From Pseudomonas oryzihabitans (GTDB taxonomy: Bacteria; Pseudomonadota; Gammaproteobacteria; Pseudomonadales; Pseudomonadaceae), in the NCBI RefSeq assembly GCF_007665395.1, contig NZ_VDND01000002.1:372001-436000 (forward strand): a stretch of DNA of 64,000 nucleotides, given 5' to 3'. Shown piece by piece: positions 54,782 to 63,839 of this stretch; the stretch's first letter is position 1, and each line of letters opens with the position of its first letter. Made by a program: the position numbers and the translations under genes. The notes beneath the pieces were generated by a model. That model did no database searches. It was given only the letters and a program-made list of their open reading frames with translations, and had not been told where the DNA came from.

Positions 54782-55101
54782 GCCGGGTCGTCCAGTATAG
54801 GGGCGGCATCACCTTCGTCGGCGGCCAGACCGCCAATGATCGCAGCCAGGACATCAAGGGGCAGACCGCGCAGGTCCTGCAGAAGATCGACGACTACCTG
54901 GCCAAGGTCGGCCTGGACAAGACGCGCATCCTCAGCGCCCAGGTATGGCTGTCCGACATCCAGGCCAACTTCGCCGGCATGAACGAGGTATGGGATGCCT
55001 GGGCCCCGGAAGGAGAGGCGCCCGCGCGGGCCACCGTCGAGTCCAAGTTGGCCGCACCCGAGTTGCTGGTCGAGATCGCCATCGTCGCGGCGGCTGAGTG
55101 A
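54742..55101 (+). CDS. RidA family imine/enamine deaminase
   Basis: A 119-residue RidA/YjgF protein with GGITFVGGQTANDRSQDIKGQTAQVLQKID-type start blocks and the PARATVESKLAAPELLVEI segment that holds the active-site Arg (here PARATVE) and Glu region. RidA hydrolyses reactive imines to ketoacids, so it fits an oxidase operon that makes imines. It overlaps the preceding gene by 40 bases. A bidirectional terminator follows. Confidence 0.92.
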   Translation: MQPITRIETNQRMSRVVQYRGGITFVGGQTANDRSQDIKGQTAQVLQKIDDYLAKVGLDKTRILSAQVWLSDIQANFAGMNEVWDAWAPEGEAPARATVESKLAAPELLVEIAIVAAAE

Positions 55102-55105
55102 GGGC

Positions 55106-55137
55106 AGGCGCCTCGGCTCGCTGGAGACGAGGCGCCT
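55106..55137. terminator. bidirectional terminator hairpin between RidA and DeoR genes
   Basis: AGGCGCCTCG (55106-55115) and CGAGGCGCCT (55128-55137) form a perfect 10-bp stem with a 12-base loop between convergent genes. No U-run is present on either side. Confidence 0.65.
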
Positions 55138-55153
55138 AGGGAGAGCTGAACGC

Positions 55154-55915
55154 TCAGGACACCACTTCGACCCTAACCAACCCCTGCTGCCTGAAGGGGG
55201 TGAGGACGTCGCTCGCCGTGGCATCGGTGATCAGCGTCCAGTCCGTCTTCAAGGGCGTCCAGTGCTGCTGGCGGTCGCGGCCGAGCTTGGTCGCGTCGGC
55301 GAGGACGAAGACCTCGGCGGCCTGCTGGATCATCAGTTCCTTGAGATAGGCCTGCTCGGTACTGGCCTCGCAGAGGCCGCGGCCGGCGACCACGCCGTCG
55401 GCGCTGAGGAAGACCTTATCGGCTGACAGCCGCTCCAGCATGGTGAAGGCCGCCGGGCCGAAGGTGGACATGCTGCCGGGGCGCAGGTCGCCGCCGAGCA
55501 GGGTGACGTGGCCCTCCGGCAGGTCGCGCAGCAGCGGTACCGCCAGCAGGTTGTTGGTGATGACGTGCAGGCCGCGTCTTTCGTTGAGCAGCTTGGCCAG
55601 GGCGGCGGTGGTGGTGCCGCCGTCGAGCACCAGGGTGTCGTGATCCTTGATATGGGCGAGGGCGGCGCGGGCCAGCAGGGCCTTTTCCGGACCGGACTGG
55701 TTGCTGCGCTGCTCCAGCGACGGCTCCGGCTCGCGGGTACCGATGTGGGTCGCGCCGCCGTAGGTGCGCAGGATCCGGCCTTCTTCCGCGAGGGCGGTGA
55801 GGTCGCGGCGGACCGTGGCTTCCGACACCCCCAGATGCCGGCACAGGGTTTCGACGTTGGTGTGACCGGCCAGGACCAGCTCGAGGATGGCCTGGCGACG
55901 TTTGGCGACCTTCAT
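55154..55915 (-). CDS. DeoR/GlpR family transcriptional regulator
   Basis: A 253-residue DeoR protein with the N-terminal HTH (RRQAILELVLAGHTNVETLCRHLGVSEATVRRDL) at residues about 6-38 and ILRTYGGA at the wing. A sugar-phosphate-binding domain has VLDGGTTTAALAKLL near 97. Such regulators sense phosphorylated sugars and repress carbon-source operons. It is the last gene of the minus-strand acid-sugar cluster, 50 bases after the SDR gene. It probably controls that cluster. Confidence 0.88.
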   Translation of the reverse strand: MKVAKRRQAILELVLAGHTNVETLCRHLGVSEATVRRDLTALAEEGRILRTYGGATHIGTREPEPSLEQRSNQSGPEKALLARAALAHIKDHDTLVLDGGTTTAALAKLLNERRGLHVITNNLLAVPLLRDLPEGHVTLLGGDLRPGSMSTFGPAAFTMLERLSADKVFLSADGVVAGRGLCEASTEQAYLKELMIQQAAEVFVLADATKLGRDRQQHWTPLKTDWTLITDATASDVLTPFRQQGLVRVEVVS

Positions 55916-55965
55916 GGGGAATCCATCGGGAGAGACGGCGCTACTCTAGCGCAATCGCGCCCACC

Positions 55966-56649
55966 TCACAGCGACGCGCCACCGCAGACGGTCAGCGTCT
56001 GGCCGGTCAGTGCCCCGGCATCCGGCCCGAGCAGGAAGGCGGTCAGGCCCGCGACCTCTTCAGGCTGCACATAACGGCCCAGCGGGGGCAGCCGCGGCGG
56101 CGTGCCGGCACGGCCCGGGTCGCGCAGCATGGGCGTCTCGGTCGCCCCGGGCGCCACCAGGTTCACGGTGATGCCACGCGATGCCAGTTCCAATGCCCAG
56201 GAGCGCACCAGACCCACCAGGGCCGCCTTGGTGGCGGCGTACTGGCTGCGTCCGGCCGCGCCCTGCATGGTGCGACTGCCGATCAGCACGATGCGCCCGC
56301 CGCTGGCGAGGCGCTCGACCAGGCGATCCACCAGGCGGCTGGCGACGGCCACGTGCAGGTGCCACATGGCGGCGCCATTGGCCGGGTCCAGGGCGCCCAG
56401 CGGCGCCGTACGCATAAAGCCGGCGGCGTGGACGATGGCGTCCAGCGGCTCGATGTCGGCCAACACCGTATCCAGCGCGGCGTCATCGGCCAGGTCGACG
56501 CCGATCCAGGTCAGCGCCGGATGCGTTTGCTCTGGCGGGCGGCGGCTCAGGCCGGTCACTCGCCAGCCTTCGGCGAGCAGGCGCTGGGCGATGGCCGCGC
56601 CGATGCCGGAGCTGACGCCGGTGACCAGGGCATGCGGTTGAGTCGTCAT
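55966..56649 (-). CDS. short-chain dehydrogenase/reductase (SDR)
   Basis: A 227-residue classical SDR. The NAD(P) motif TGVSSGIGAAIAQ lies near residue 10, HAAGFMRTAP near 75, the catalytic Ser in GSRTMQGA and the YxxxK as YAATKAALVG near 140. It oxidises or reduces a sugar or sugar acid, to judge by context. The ATG at 56649 is preceded by AAGGAGA at good distance. The upstream extension is not supported. It starts 11 bases after the sialidase-like gene. Confidence 0.87.
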   Translation of the reverse strand: MTTQPHALVTGVSSGIGAAIAQRLLAEGWRVTGLSRRPPEQTHPALTWIGVDLADDAALDTVLADIEPLDAIVHAAGFMRTAPLGALDPANGAAMWHLHVAVASRLVDRLVERLASGGRIVLIGSRTMQGAAGRSQYAATKAALVGLVRSWALELASRGITVNLVAPGATETPMLRDPGRAGTPPRLPPLGRYVQPEEVAGLTAFLLGPDAGALTGQTLTVCGGASL

Positions 56650-56660
56650 CGCCGTCTCCT

Positions 56661-57791
56661 TCAACGCAGCGCTGCCAGGGGCAGGCGGACGTGCTTGATG
56701 CGCTGGCGGAAGTAGGTGAAGGCCAGGTGCACCTCCCCGTCGGCTGCCTGCACCAGGCTGGGATAGGAATACTCGCGATTGAGCTTCTCGGTGGAGTTGT
56801 TGGTCAGGCAATAGCCATCGCCGGCCTCGACGTCCAGGCGCCGCCAGCTGTGACCGTCATCCGTGGACACGGCCAGGCTCATGGGCCCGCGCGGCACGCC
56901 CCAGACGGCGCTGCGCTCACCGTCTTTGGCCACCGGATCGACCCGACTGTCGCCGTCGTCGATCTCGTCATAGAGCGAGGCACGGCGCTCGCTGTAGTCG
57001 GCGGCGCTGGTGGGGTTGTAGGCCACCACCAGTTCGCCGCTGGTGAGGCGAACGAACTGGATGGAGGAGTTGTTGTTGGGCAGGGCTGTCGGGGTGGGCG
57101 CGCTCCAGCTGCGACCACCGTCCTGGGAGCGGCTGGCGTGGATGAAGTCGGCCCAGCGACTGCGGAACAGCGCCAGCAGGGTACCGTCCCCCAGCAACTG
57201 GATGTTCATGTGTACGCAGCCGGTGCTCTCCGGTACCGCATGTTCGGTCCAGCTGCGGCCCTGATCGCCTGAAATCAGCACGGCGCTGGTGTCATGGCTG
57301 CCTACCCATTTCTCGCCGGGGCGGGCGATGCAATGGAAGATGGGCAGCAGCCAGTCGCCGTTGGCGAGCACCACCGGCGGTTGGCGAACGAAGGTTCCGG
57401 GGGTGTCGATCAGGGTCTCGATGGGGCCCCAGCTGTGACCGCCATCCGTGGACAGCCGACGACGGACGATGGCGGTGTCCTGGTTGCCGGCCAGCTGGGC
57501 CGTCCACAGCAGCCACAGCGGGCCATTCGGCGCCTGGAACAGGATGGGATTCTGCTCGGAGCGAGTGGGGTCGTCCGACAGTTGCACGTGCTCGCTCCAG
57601 GTACCGGTGGCCGGATCGCGGCGGCTCAACAGCACCGAGATGTCGGCCTTGCCTTCCTGGCTGCCGGCGAACCAGGTACACAGCAGGGTGCCGTCCGGCT
57701 GAGCCAGCAGGTTGGCGGCGTGGTTCTGCGGATAGGGCGTCGGCAGGAAACTGTCCTGGCGGCCGGCGATGGCGATTTCAGTGGTGGACAT
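56661..57791 (-). CDS. sialidase-family beta-propeller protein (BNR/Asp-box)
   Basis: A 376-residue protein with four Asp boxes of the SxDxGxxW type: STDGGHSW, SGDQGRSW, SQDGGRSW and STDDGHSW. They are spaced along a six-bladed propeller in the manner of the sialidase superfamily. There is no signal peptide, so it would act in the cytoplasm on an imported substrate. True neuraminidase activity is doubtful: sialic acid genes are absent and the classical FRIP motif is not seen. A glycoside hydrolase or lyase that frees a sugar acid is a reasonable alternative. It overlaps the symporter gene by 14 bases. Confidence 0.8.
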   Translation of the reverse strand: MSTTEIAIAGRQDSFLPTPYPQNHAANLLAQPDGTLLCTWFAGSQEGKADISVLLSRRDPATGTWSEHVQLSDDPTRSEQNPILFQAPNGPLWLLWTAQLAGNQDTAIVRRRLSTDGGHSWGPIETLIDTPGTFVRQPPVVLANGDWLLPIFHCIARPGEKWVGSHDTSAVLISGDQGRSWTEHAVPESTGCVHMNIQLLGDGTLLALFRSRWADFIHASRSQDGGRSWSAPTPTALPNNNSSIQFVRLTSGELVVAYNPTSAADYSERRASLYDEIDDGDSRVDPVAKDGERSAVWGVPRGPMSLAVSTDDGHSWRRLDVEAGDGYCLTNNSTEKLNREYSYPSLVQAADGEVHLAFTYFRQRIKHVRLPLAALR

Positions 57792-59190
57792 GGGGGACCT
57801 CGGCAGGGGCAGCTTTGGCGGCAGACTGGGGGAAGAGACGTTCGATGACCACGACGATGGCGGGCGTCGCCAGGGCAACGTACATGTTGTCGATGCCATA
57901 GGGATTGCCCAGCAGATACCAGACGCTGGTGGTGATGGTCGAGGCCAGCAGGCCCAGGGTCGCGCCGCGGTTGGTGGCGAACAGCGGCAGGTAGATGGCG
58001 ATCATGGCGATCACCGCGATGGACAGCCGCAGCGCCCGGGTGAAGAACGACAGGTTGAGGATCTCGGGCACGAAGAAGACGAAGAACAGCGGCACGAAGC
58101 CAATGATCAGGGAAATCACCCGGGTGGCCTTGAATTCACGCTCGGGCGTGGGCTTGCGCAGCGGCACATAGAAGTCCCGGACCACCAGCGAGGCGATGGC
58201 CAGGGCCACGGTGCTGACGCTGACGAAGATGGAGGCGACCAGGGAAATGGTCACCACCCCGGCCAGCACCGGGTGCATCGACTGCAGGAAGACCGGCAGG
58301 GCGTAGAGGCTGCTCATTTCCGGATGCAGGTACTTGGACGCGACCCCGATGAAGCCCAGCGCCAGGGAGATGGGAATGCACAGCAGCGAGGCGTGGAAGG
58401 TGGAGCGCTGGGCGGCGCGGGCGTCCTTGGTCGAGGAGATCGCCTGGATGATGAACTGGGTGGAGAAGATGGCGCCGACGGTGCCGATGATCCAGGCGAA
58501 GATCTTGCTGCCGCCAATGGCGCCGTCCCAGGTGAAGTAATGCTCCGGCATGTGCTGCATGACCGGGCTGAAGCCACCGGTCATGTGCAGGGCCACGCCC
58601 AGGACGATGAGCACGCCGACGTACTTGACCGAGGTGTGCAGGATGCTGACGTAGGCCACGCTCTTCAGCCCGCCGAACGCGTAGTAGAGGGTACTGACGA
58701 TGGCGGTGATGAAGGCGGCGGTGGGCAGGTTGATCTTGAGCACCGTGGCGATGGCCGCGGCGCCGCTGACGTAGTTGCCCACGTTCACCAGCAAGAGGGC
58801 GTAGATCATGATGATCGACACCATCAGCTTGGTGGATAGGCCGTACTTCTGGGCGATGAAGCCGGAGATGGTGAACTCGCCGGAGGCATAGAGCTTGCGC
58901 GCCATCAGCAGGCCGAACAGCGGAAAGCCGATGGCCGCGGCGAGCACCGACCAGGAAGCGGCGAAACCACTCTCGAAGGCCGCCTGGGCGGTGCCCACGG
59001 TGGACTTGGCGCCGATGAATTCCGACATCATCAGGATGCCCACCACGAAGGCCGGCATGCTGCGCGCCGCCACCATGAATTCGCCGCTGGTGCGGCTGCG
59101 CAGGCGGATGCTGAGCCAGGTGGTGAAGAGGATGTAGACCACCACCATGCCGATGATGATGGCGGTGCTTTGCACGTCGAACGTCTGCAT
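57778..59190 (-). CDS. sodium:solute symporter (SSS family)
   Basis: A 470-residue polytopic transporter with about 13 hydrophobic segments. SGEFMVAARSMPAFVVGILMMSEFIGAKSTVGTAQAAF near residues 34-71 is the characteristic SSS sodium-site region. The family imports sugars, sialic acid, amino acids and organic acids with sodium. The ATG at 59190 is chosen over the upstream option, which adds 13 polar residues. It lies between the MFS and propeller genes. A glycosylated or larger acid sugar is a plausible substrate. Confidence 0.88.
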   Translation of the reverse strand: MQTFDVQSTAIIIGMVVVYILFTTWLSIRLRSRTSGEFMVAARSMPAFVVGILMMSEFIGAKSTVGTAQAAFESGFAASWSVLAAAIGFPLFGLLMARKLYASGEFTISGFIAQKYGLSTKLMVSIIMIYALLLVNVGNYVSGAAAIATVLKINLPTAAFITAIVSTLYYAFGGLKSVAYVSILHTSVKYVGVLIVLGVALHMTGGFSPVMQHMPEHYFTWDGAIGGSKIFAWIIGTVGAIFSTQFIIQAISSTKDARAAQRSTFHASLLCIPISLALGFIGVASKYLHPEMSSLYALPVFLQSMHPVLAGVVTISLVASIFVSVSTVALAIASLVVRDFYVPLRKPTPEREFKATRVISLIIGFVPLFFVFFVPEILNLSFFTRALRLSIAVIAMIAIYLPLFATNRGATLGLLASTITTSVWYLLGNPYGIDNMYVALATPAIVVVIERLFPQSAAKAAPAEVPHVHH

Positions 59191-59267
59191 GGAAATCGCT
59201 CCGTGTTGTTGTTGTACGAGCTTTTTCACAGGGCGCCGGCAGGCCGCCGACGCCCTGGCTAGGAACG

Positions 59268-60593
59268 TCAGTGGCTGGGTTGGCTAGCGCCCAGCAGGTC
59301 CGCTTCCGGGTCATCCTCGGAGACGATGGGTTCCACCCGGCCGAGCAGGAACAGGTAGTTGAGGATGGCGGCCACGATCAGCCCCGCCGAGAACAGCAGG
59401 GCGATGTTGAAGGAGCCGGTGGTGGCGACGATGAAGCCGGTGACGATGGGGCCGACCACGCCGCCCATGTTGGAGACCGAGTTCTGCAGGCCGGCCAGCA
59501 TCGAGGTCATGCCGCGCGGGGCGATGTCGCCGGGCATGGCCCAGACCTGGGTGGCGGCCACCGTGGTGCCGGACTTGGCGATGCACAGCAGCACGATGGC
59601 GATCCAGGCCGACTCGGCGAAGGCGGCGAGGCCAATGCAGGAGGCCATCAGCAGGCCCACCACCAGGAAGGTCTTGCGGATCGTGGTCAGCGAATAGCGG
59701 CCACTGCGGTAGATGCGGTCCGACAGCCAGCCGGCGAAGACCTCCACCACCATGGCGATCAGCAGCGGCAGCGCCGCCATGAAGCCCATGGAGATGAGGT
59801 CCATGCCCTTTTCCTTGACTAGGTAGGTGGGCAGCCAGGTGATGAAGAAGTAGGAGTTGTAGTTGATGAAGAAGAAGCCCAGGCACATGGCCCAGACGTT
59901 GCGGTAGCGCAGCAGCTCGTACCAGCGCATGGCCGGCTTTTCGCCGTTGCCTTCGCGGCGGCGCTGGCCGTCGCGGATGTAGCTGAGTTCGGCCTGGTTG
60001 ATGCGCGGATGCTCTTCCGGGTCGTTGCGGTAGAAGGCGAACCAGGCCAGGGCCCAGAGGATGCCGAGGGCGCCGCTGATGACGAAGGTCAGCTTCCAGC
60101 CGAACAGCGCGATCAGGCCGACGATCAGCGGCATGGCCACCGCGCCGCCGAACTTGGAGCCGCTGTCGAAGATGCCCGAGACGGTGGCGCGTTCCTTGTC
60201 GGGAAACCAGCGCGAGGTGATGCCGGCGTTGCTCGGGTAGGCGGCCGCTTCGCCGATGCCCAGGCCGATGCGCAAGGCGAACAGCGACTTGAAGCCCGTG
60301 GCGAGGCCGGTCAGGGCGGTGGCCAGCGACCACCAGAGCACGGCGCCGCCCAGAGTGGCCTTCTGGCCGAAGCGATCCGCCAGCCAGCCGGCGGGCAACT
60401 GCAGCAGGGCGTAGGACCAGAAGAAGGCCGACATGATCAGCCCCATCTCGGTGGCGTTGAGCGCGAATTCCTTGCTGATGAACGGGGCGGCGGCGGACAG
60501 CACCACGCGGTCGATGTAGTTGATGGCGATCGCCGTCCACATCAGTCCGGCGATGATCCAGCGAATCCTGGTGGCCTTGTTGTTGTTATCCAT
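59268..60593 (-). CDS. MFS transporter, anion:cation symporter type
   Basis: A 441-residue, 12-TM protein. The ACS-family features are INYIDRVVLSAAAPFISKEF near residue 25, LPAGWLADRFGQK near 66 and a GLGIGEAAAYPSNAGI block near 113, as in glucarate, galactonate and hexuronate porters. It is the second transporter in the cluster and likely imports a free sugar acid. It starts 27 bases after the dehydrogenase stop. Confidence 0.88.
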   Translation of the reverse strand: MDNNNKATRIRWIIAGLMWTAIAINYIDRVVLSAAAPFISKEFALNATEMGLIMSAFFWSYALLQLPAGWLADRFGQKATLGGAVLWWSLATALTGLATGFKSLFALRIGLGIGEAAAYPSNAGITSRWFPDKERATVSGIFDSGSKFGGAVAMPLIVGLIALFGWKLTFVISGALGILWALAWFAFYRNDPEEHPRINQAELSYIRDGQRRREGNGEKPAMRWYELLRYRNVWAMCLGFFFINYNSYFFITWLPTYLVKEKGMDLISMGFMAALPLLIAMVVEVFAGWLSDRIYRSGRYSLTTIRKTFLVVGLLMASCIGLAAFAESAWIAIVLLCIAKSGTTVAATQVWAMPGDIAPRGMTSMLAGLQNSVSNMGGVVGPIVTGFIVATTGSFNIALLFSAGLIVAAILNYLFLLGRVEPIVSEDDPEADLLGASQPSH

Positions 60594-60620
60594 GATCAGG
60601 TTCCGAAAAGGGGTGAGGGG

Positions 60621-61571
60621 TCAGGGGGCGACGACGACGGACTCCAGGGGGCCGTTGCCGGTGAGGGCGGCGACCACGTTGCGGGCGCAGGTGAGGCTGA
60701 GGATGTCCAGGGCGCCGGGGGTGTAGCCGGCGATGTGGGGTGACACCACCACATTGGGCAGCCCGTACAGCGGGTGCTGGTTGGCCGGCTCGTCCTCGAA
60801 CACGTCCAGTGCCGCGCCGCCCAGGTGGCCGCTGAGCAGCGCCTGGTAGAGCGCCTCTTCATCGACGATGCCGCCGCGGGCCGCATTGATCAGGTGGGCG
60901 CCGGGCTTCATCAGGCCGAGGCGACGGGCGTCCAGCAGGTGGCGCGTGGCGTCGGACAGGCCGATGTGCAGGGTGACGAAGTCGGCTTCGGCGAGGAGTT
61001 CGTCCAGGCTGCGGAATTCGATGCGCTCGCGGTCGGCGAAGGCCTGGTCGGGGTAGGGGTCATGGGCGATGACGCGCATGGCGAAGCCGCTGGCGCGCCG
61101 TGCGACCTCCTTGCCGATGCTGCCCAGGCCGACGATGCCCAGGGTCTTGCCGTGGACGTCCGCGCCGAACAGCCGTGGCCAGTCGCCGGCGCGGGTCTCG
61201 CGGTCGGCGCGGGCGACCTGGCGCGCCGAGGCCAGCAGCAGGGCGAAGGTGTAGTCGGCCACCGCATGGCGGTTGGAGTTGGGCACGTTGCAGACGGTCA
61301 CGCCGTGGGCGCGGGCCGCGTCCAGGTCGAGGTTGTCGACCCCGACGCCGTGCTTGCACACCAGGCGCAGCCCCGGCAGCGCGGCGAAGGTGGCGGCGTC
61401 GAACAGGTTGAAGGCGGTGATGGCCGCCTGACAGTCGGCGGCCGCGGCGATGAAGCCCTGGGCATCGATATCGGCCGGGACCACCACCAGCTCGATGCCG
61501 TGGCGGGCCAGCAGCGCCAGCGGTTCCCGGGAATACTTGGCGAAAGAGGGCGAGGTGCAGATGACTTTCAT
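60621..61571 (-). CDS. D-2-hydroxyacid dehydrogenase (phosphoglycerate dehydrogenase-like)
   Basis: A 316-residue NAD-dependent dehydrogenase. CKHGVGVDNLDLDAARAHGV near 90, the NAD motif LGIVGLGSIGKEVA near 145, LINAARGGIVDEEAL near 230 with the catalytic Arg, and SPHIAGYT near 282 with the catalytic His are all present. There is no ACT domain. In the cluster it may oxidise a tetronate or reduce a 2-keto acid. The ATG at 61571 starts the usual beta strand MKVICTSPSF. It lies 11 bases after pdxA2. Confidence 0.88.
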   Translation of the reverse strand: MKVICTSPSFAKYSREPLALLARHGIELVVVPADIDAQGFIAAAADCQAAITAFNLFDAATFAALPGLRLVCKHGVGVDNLDLDAARAHGVTVCNVPNSNRHAVADYTFALLLASARQVARADRETRAGDWPRLFGADVHGKTLGIVGLGSIGKEVARRASGFAMRVIAHDPYPDQAFADRERIEFRSLDELLAEADFVTLHIGLSDATRHLLDARRLGLMKPGAHLINAARGGIVDEEALYQALLSGHLGGAALDVFEDEPANQHPLYGLPNVVVSPHIAGYTPGALDILSLTCARNVVAALTGNGPLESVVVAP

Positions 61572-61582
61572 GGTCGGCCTCC

Positions 61583-62596
61583 TCAGGCGGCCTGGCTGGC
61601 GCGCTGCCGGCTGGCCAGTTCGGTGGCCTGGCGCAGCGCCTCGATGAGGCTGCGTTCGTCGGCGATGCCCTTGCCGGCGATGTCGAAGGCAGTGCCGTGG
61701 TCCACCGAGGTACGGATCACCGGCAGGCCGACGGTGACGTTGACGCCGGCCTCCAGGCCCATGACCTTGACCGGGCCGTGGCCCTGGTCGTGGTACATGG
61801 CCACCACGCAATCGAAGTCACCGCGCCCGGCGCGGAAGAACAGGGTGTCGGCGGGCAGCGGGCCTTCCACGCGCCAACCACGGGCGCGTAGCTCCTCGAT
61901 GGCCGGCTGGATCTTGGTTTCTTCCTCGCCGTAGCCGAACAGGCCGTTCTCGCCGGCGTGGGGATTGATGCCGCAGACGGCGATCAGCGGGTCCTGGATA
62001 CCGGCGCGTTGCAGGGTGGCGTGGGCGCGTTCGATGGTGCGCTTGACCAGGCCCGGCTCGATACGGGCGATGGCATCAATGATGCCGATGTGGGTGGTGA
62101 CGTGGATAACCTTGAGGATCGGCGTCATCAGCATCATCGACACCTCCTCGGTGCCGGTGAGGTGCGCCAGCAACTCGGTGTGGCCGGGGAAGATGTGGCC
62201 GCCCGCGTGCAGGGCTTCCTTGTTCAGCGGGGCGGTGCAGATGGCATCGAGTTCACCGGCCGAGGTGAGCTGCACGGTGCGTTCGATGTAGCGATAGGCG
62301 GCGTCGCCGGCCAGGGCCGACAGCTTGCCGTAGGGCAGGTCGGCGGGGATCAGGCCGAGGTCGATGCAGTCCACCACACCCGGTTGGAAGCGCGCCTGGT
62401 TGGGTCGCTCGATGGCGTTGATCTGCAGCGTGCCACCGACGATGCGATTGGCGTCTTCCAGGCGGCCGGCGTCGCCGATGACCAGCGGGCGGCAGCTATC
62501 GTAGACCGCGGCGTGGGCCAGGGACTTCATGATGATCTCGGGACCGACGCCGGTGGCGTCACCCATGGTGATGCCGATGACGGGACATTCAGACAT
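61583..62596 (-). CDS. pdxA2: PdxA-family 4-phosphotetronate dehydrogenase (PdxA2)
   Basis: A 337-residue PdxA-like NAD-dependent metal enzyme. It starts with VIGITMGDATGVGPEII, then has metal-binding His in FPGHTELLAHLTG near 138 and a YHDQGHGPVKVMG block near 258. Paired with an acid-sugar kinase rather than pyridoxine genes, it fits PdxA2. That enzyme oxidises and decarboxylates 4-phospho-threonate or -erythronate to dihydroxyacetone phosphate. Biosynthetic PdxA is less likely in this context. It overlaps the kinase gene by 8 bases. Confidence 0.88.
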   Translation of the reverse strand: MSECPVIGITMGDATGVGPEIIMKSLAHAAVYDSCRPLVIGDAGRLEDANRIVGGTLQINAIERPNQARFQPGVVDCIDLGLIPADLPYGKLSALAGDAAYRYIERTVQLTSAGELDAICTAPLNKEALHAGGHIFPGHTELLAHLTGTEEVSMMLMTPILKVIHVTTHIGIIDAIARIEPGLVKRTIERAHATLQRAGIQDPLIAVCGINPHAGENGLFGYGEEETKIQPAIEELRARGWRVEGPLPADTLFFRAGRGDFDCVVAMYHDQGHGPVKVMGLEAGVNVTVGLPVIRTSVDHGTAFDIAGKGIADERSLIEALRQATELASRQRASQAA

Positions 62597-63839
62597 GGTG
62601 GGCTTCCTTGTGCAGGGAGGCCGAGGCCTGTGCGGGTAGGCTGGCGCGCAGGTGGCGCCAGGCGTCGAGGAGGGTGTTGGCTTGGCCGAAGCCGCCGGCC
62701 TTGGTGACGACGTTCAGGGCGCGGCCGCGCCAGCGCGTGCTGGCCAGGGCCACCCCGGGCGCGAGGGCGCCGTGCAGGTCCAGGGCGGTGATCCCGGCCC
62801 GGGCGAGCAGGGCGCGGGCGGTCTCACCACCGGTGGCCACGAGGGCGGCGGCCGCGTGCAGGGCCGGTTGCAGCAATTCGGCCAGGGCCTGGCTCAGGGC
62901 CACGGCCTGGCGCGGGTCGCGGGCTTGCTGGTCGAGGCTGACCAGGACGTCCTCGCCGCGGGCCAGGCGCTGGGCCAGGGTCGCGGCCAGGGCCGTGCGC
63001 TCGGTCGCCCGCTGCGGCTCCAGCAGCCAGGCGGGGGCCAGGCGTTGCCAGTGTTGCGGGCTCCCGGCCGCCAGGGACTCGGCCTGGGTCTGGGAATGGC
63101 GCGACATGCTGCCGACCACCGTGAGCACCGGACCTTCGGCCCGTGGGTGAGGGGTGGGAGTACCCACCAGGCCGAGGGCAACCGGCAGCGCTTCGGCGAG
63201 ACCCGCCGAACCGACCCAGAACAGCTGTTGCGCCAGGGGCGCGGACGCCCGGGCCAGGGCTTCCAGGTCCGACTGGCGCTCGGCATCGCAGACCAGCGCC
63301 GGCAGGCCGCTGTCCAGCGCGCGGCGCAGGGCCGCGGCCAGGGCGACCGGCTGGCGCAGGGTGGCGAGGTCCAGCCGGGCACAGCTGATCCCGTGGGCGC
63401 CGAGTTGCGCGACCAGATCGGCGCTGCCGGTCAATCCCTCGTTGCGCCAGACATCGCTTTGGTCGACCGCTACGCCGTCCAGGTACTGGATACCGCCGCG
63501 GGTGGTGCGGCCCTGCGCCGGATAGGCCGGGGCGACCAGGGCCAGGCCGCGCGGGGCGAGGGCGGCCACCTCGGCGGCGACATTGCCGCGCAGGGTGGAG
63601 TCGATCTTCTTGTACAGCGCGGCGCCCGCCACGGCCGGATGCCCGAGCAGCGCCCGGTGGCCAGCGGCCGCCGCGGCCCCGTCCAGCCGGCGGCTGTCCA
63701 AATCCAGTGCCGTTACCGGTGCCTGGGCATCCAATGCCTCGGCGTCGAGCAGTACCCGGGTCGCCTGGGTCGCGGCGAAGCCCAGGGCGCAATCGGCGGC
63801 GCCACTGAGGTCGTCGGCCAGGATCAGCAGGCGGGTCAT
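62589..63839 (-). CDS. four-carbon acid sugar kinase (DUF1537 family)
   Basis: A 416-residue kinase. The N-terminal ILADDLSGAADCALGFA pattern and YKKIDSTLRGNVAAEVAAL near 75 define the acid-sugar-binding domain. The C-terminal nucleotide-binding domain has VATGGETARALLARAG near 335. Known members phosphorylate D-threonate, L-threonate or D-erythronate at C4. It feeds PdxA2 encoded next. It overlaps the upstream dehydrogenase stop (ATGA) and pdxA2. Confidence 0.92.
   Translation of the reverse strand: MTRLLILADDLSGAADCALGFAATQATRVLLDAEALDAQAPVTALDLDSRRLDGAAAAAGHRALLGHPAVAGAALYKKIDSTLRGNVAAEVAALAPRGLALVAPAYPAQGRTTRGGIQYLDGVAVDQSDVWRNEGLTGSADLVAQLGAHGISCARLDLATLRQPVALAAALRRALDSGLPALVCDAERQSDLEALARASAPLAQQLFWVGSAGLAEALPVALGLVGTPTPHPRAEGPVLTVVGSMSRHSQTQAESLAAGSPQHWQRLAPAWLLEPQRATERTALAATLAQRLARGEDVLVSLDQQARDPRQAVALSQALAELLQPALHAAAALVATGGETARALLARAGITALDLHGALAPGVALASTRWRGRALNVVTKAGGFGQANTLLDAWRHLRASLPAQASASLHKEAHHV

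Noticed and set aside
61583..62596. Biosynthetic pdxA of vitamin B6 synthesis
   Set aside because: It is embedded in an acid-sugar operon next to a DUF1537 kinase, which is the PdxA2 context.
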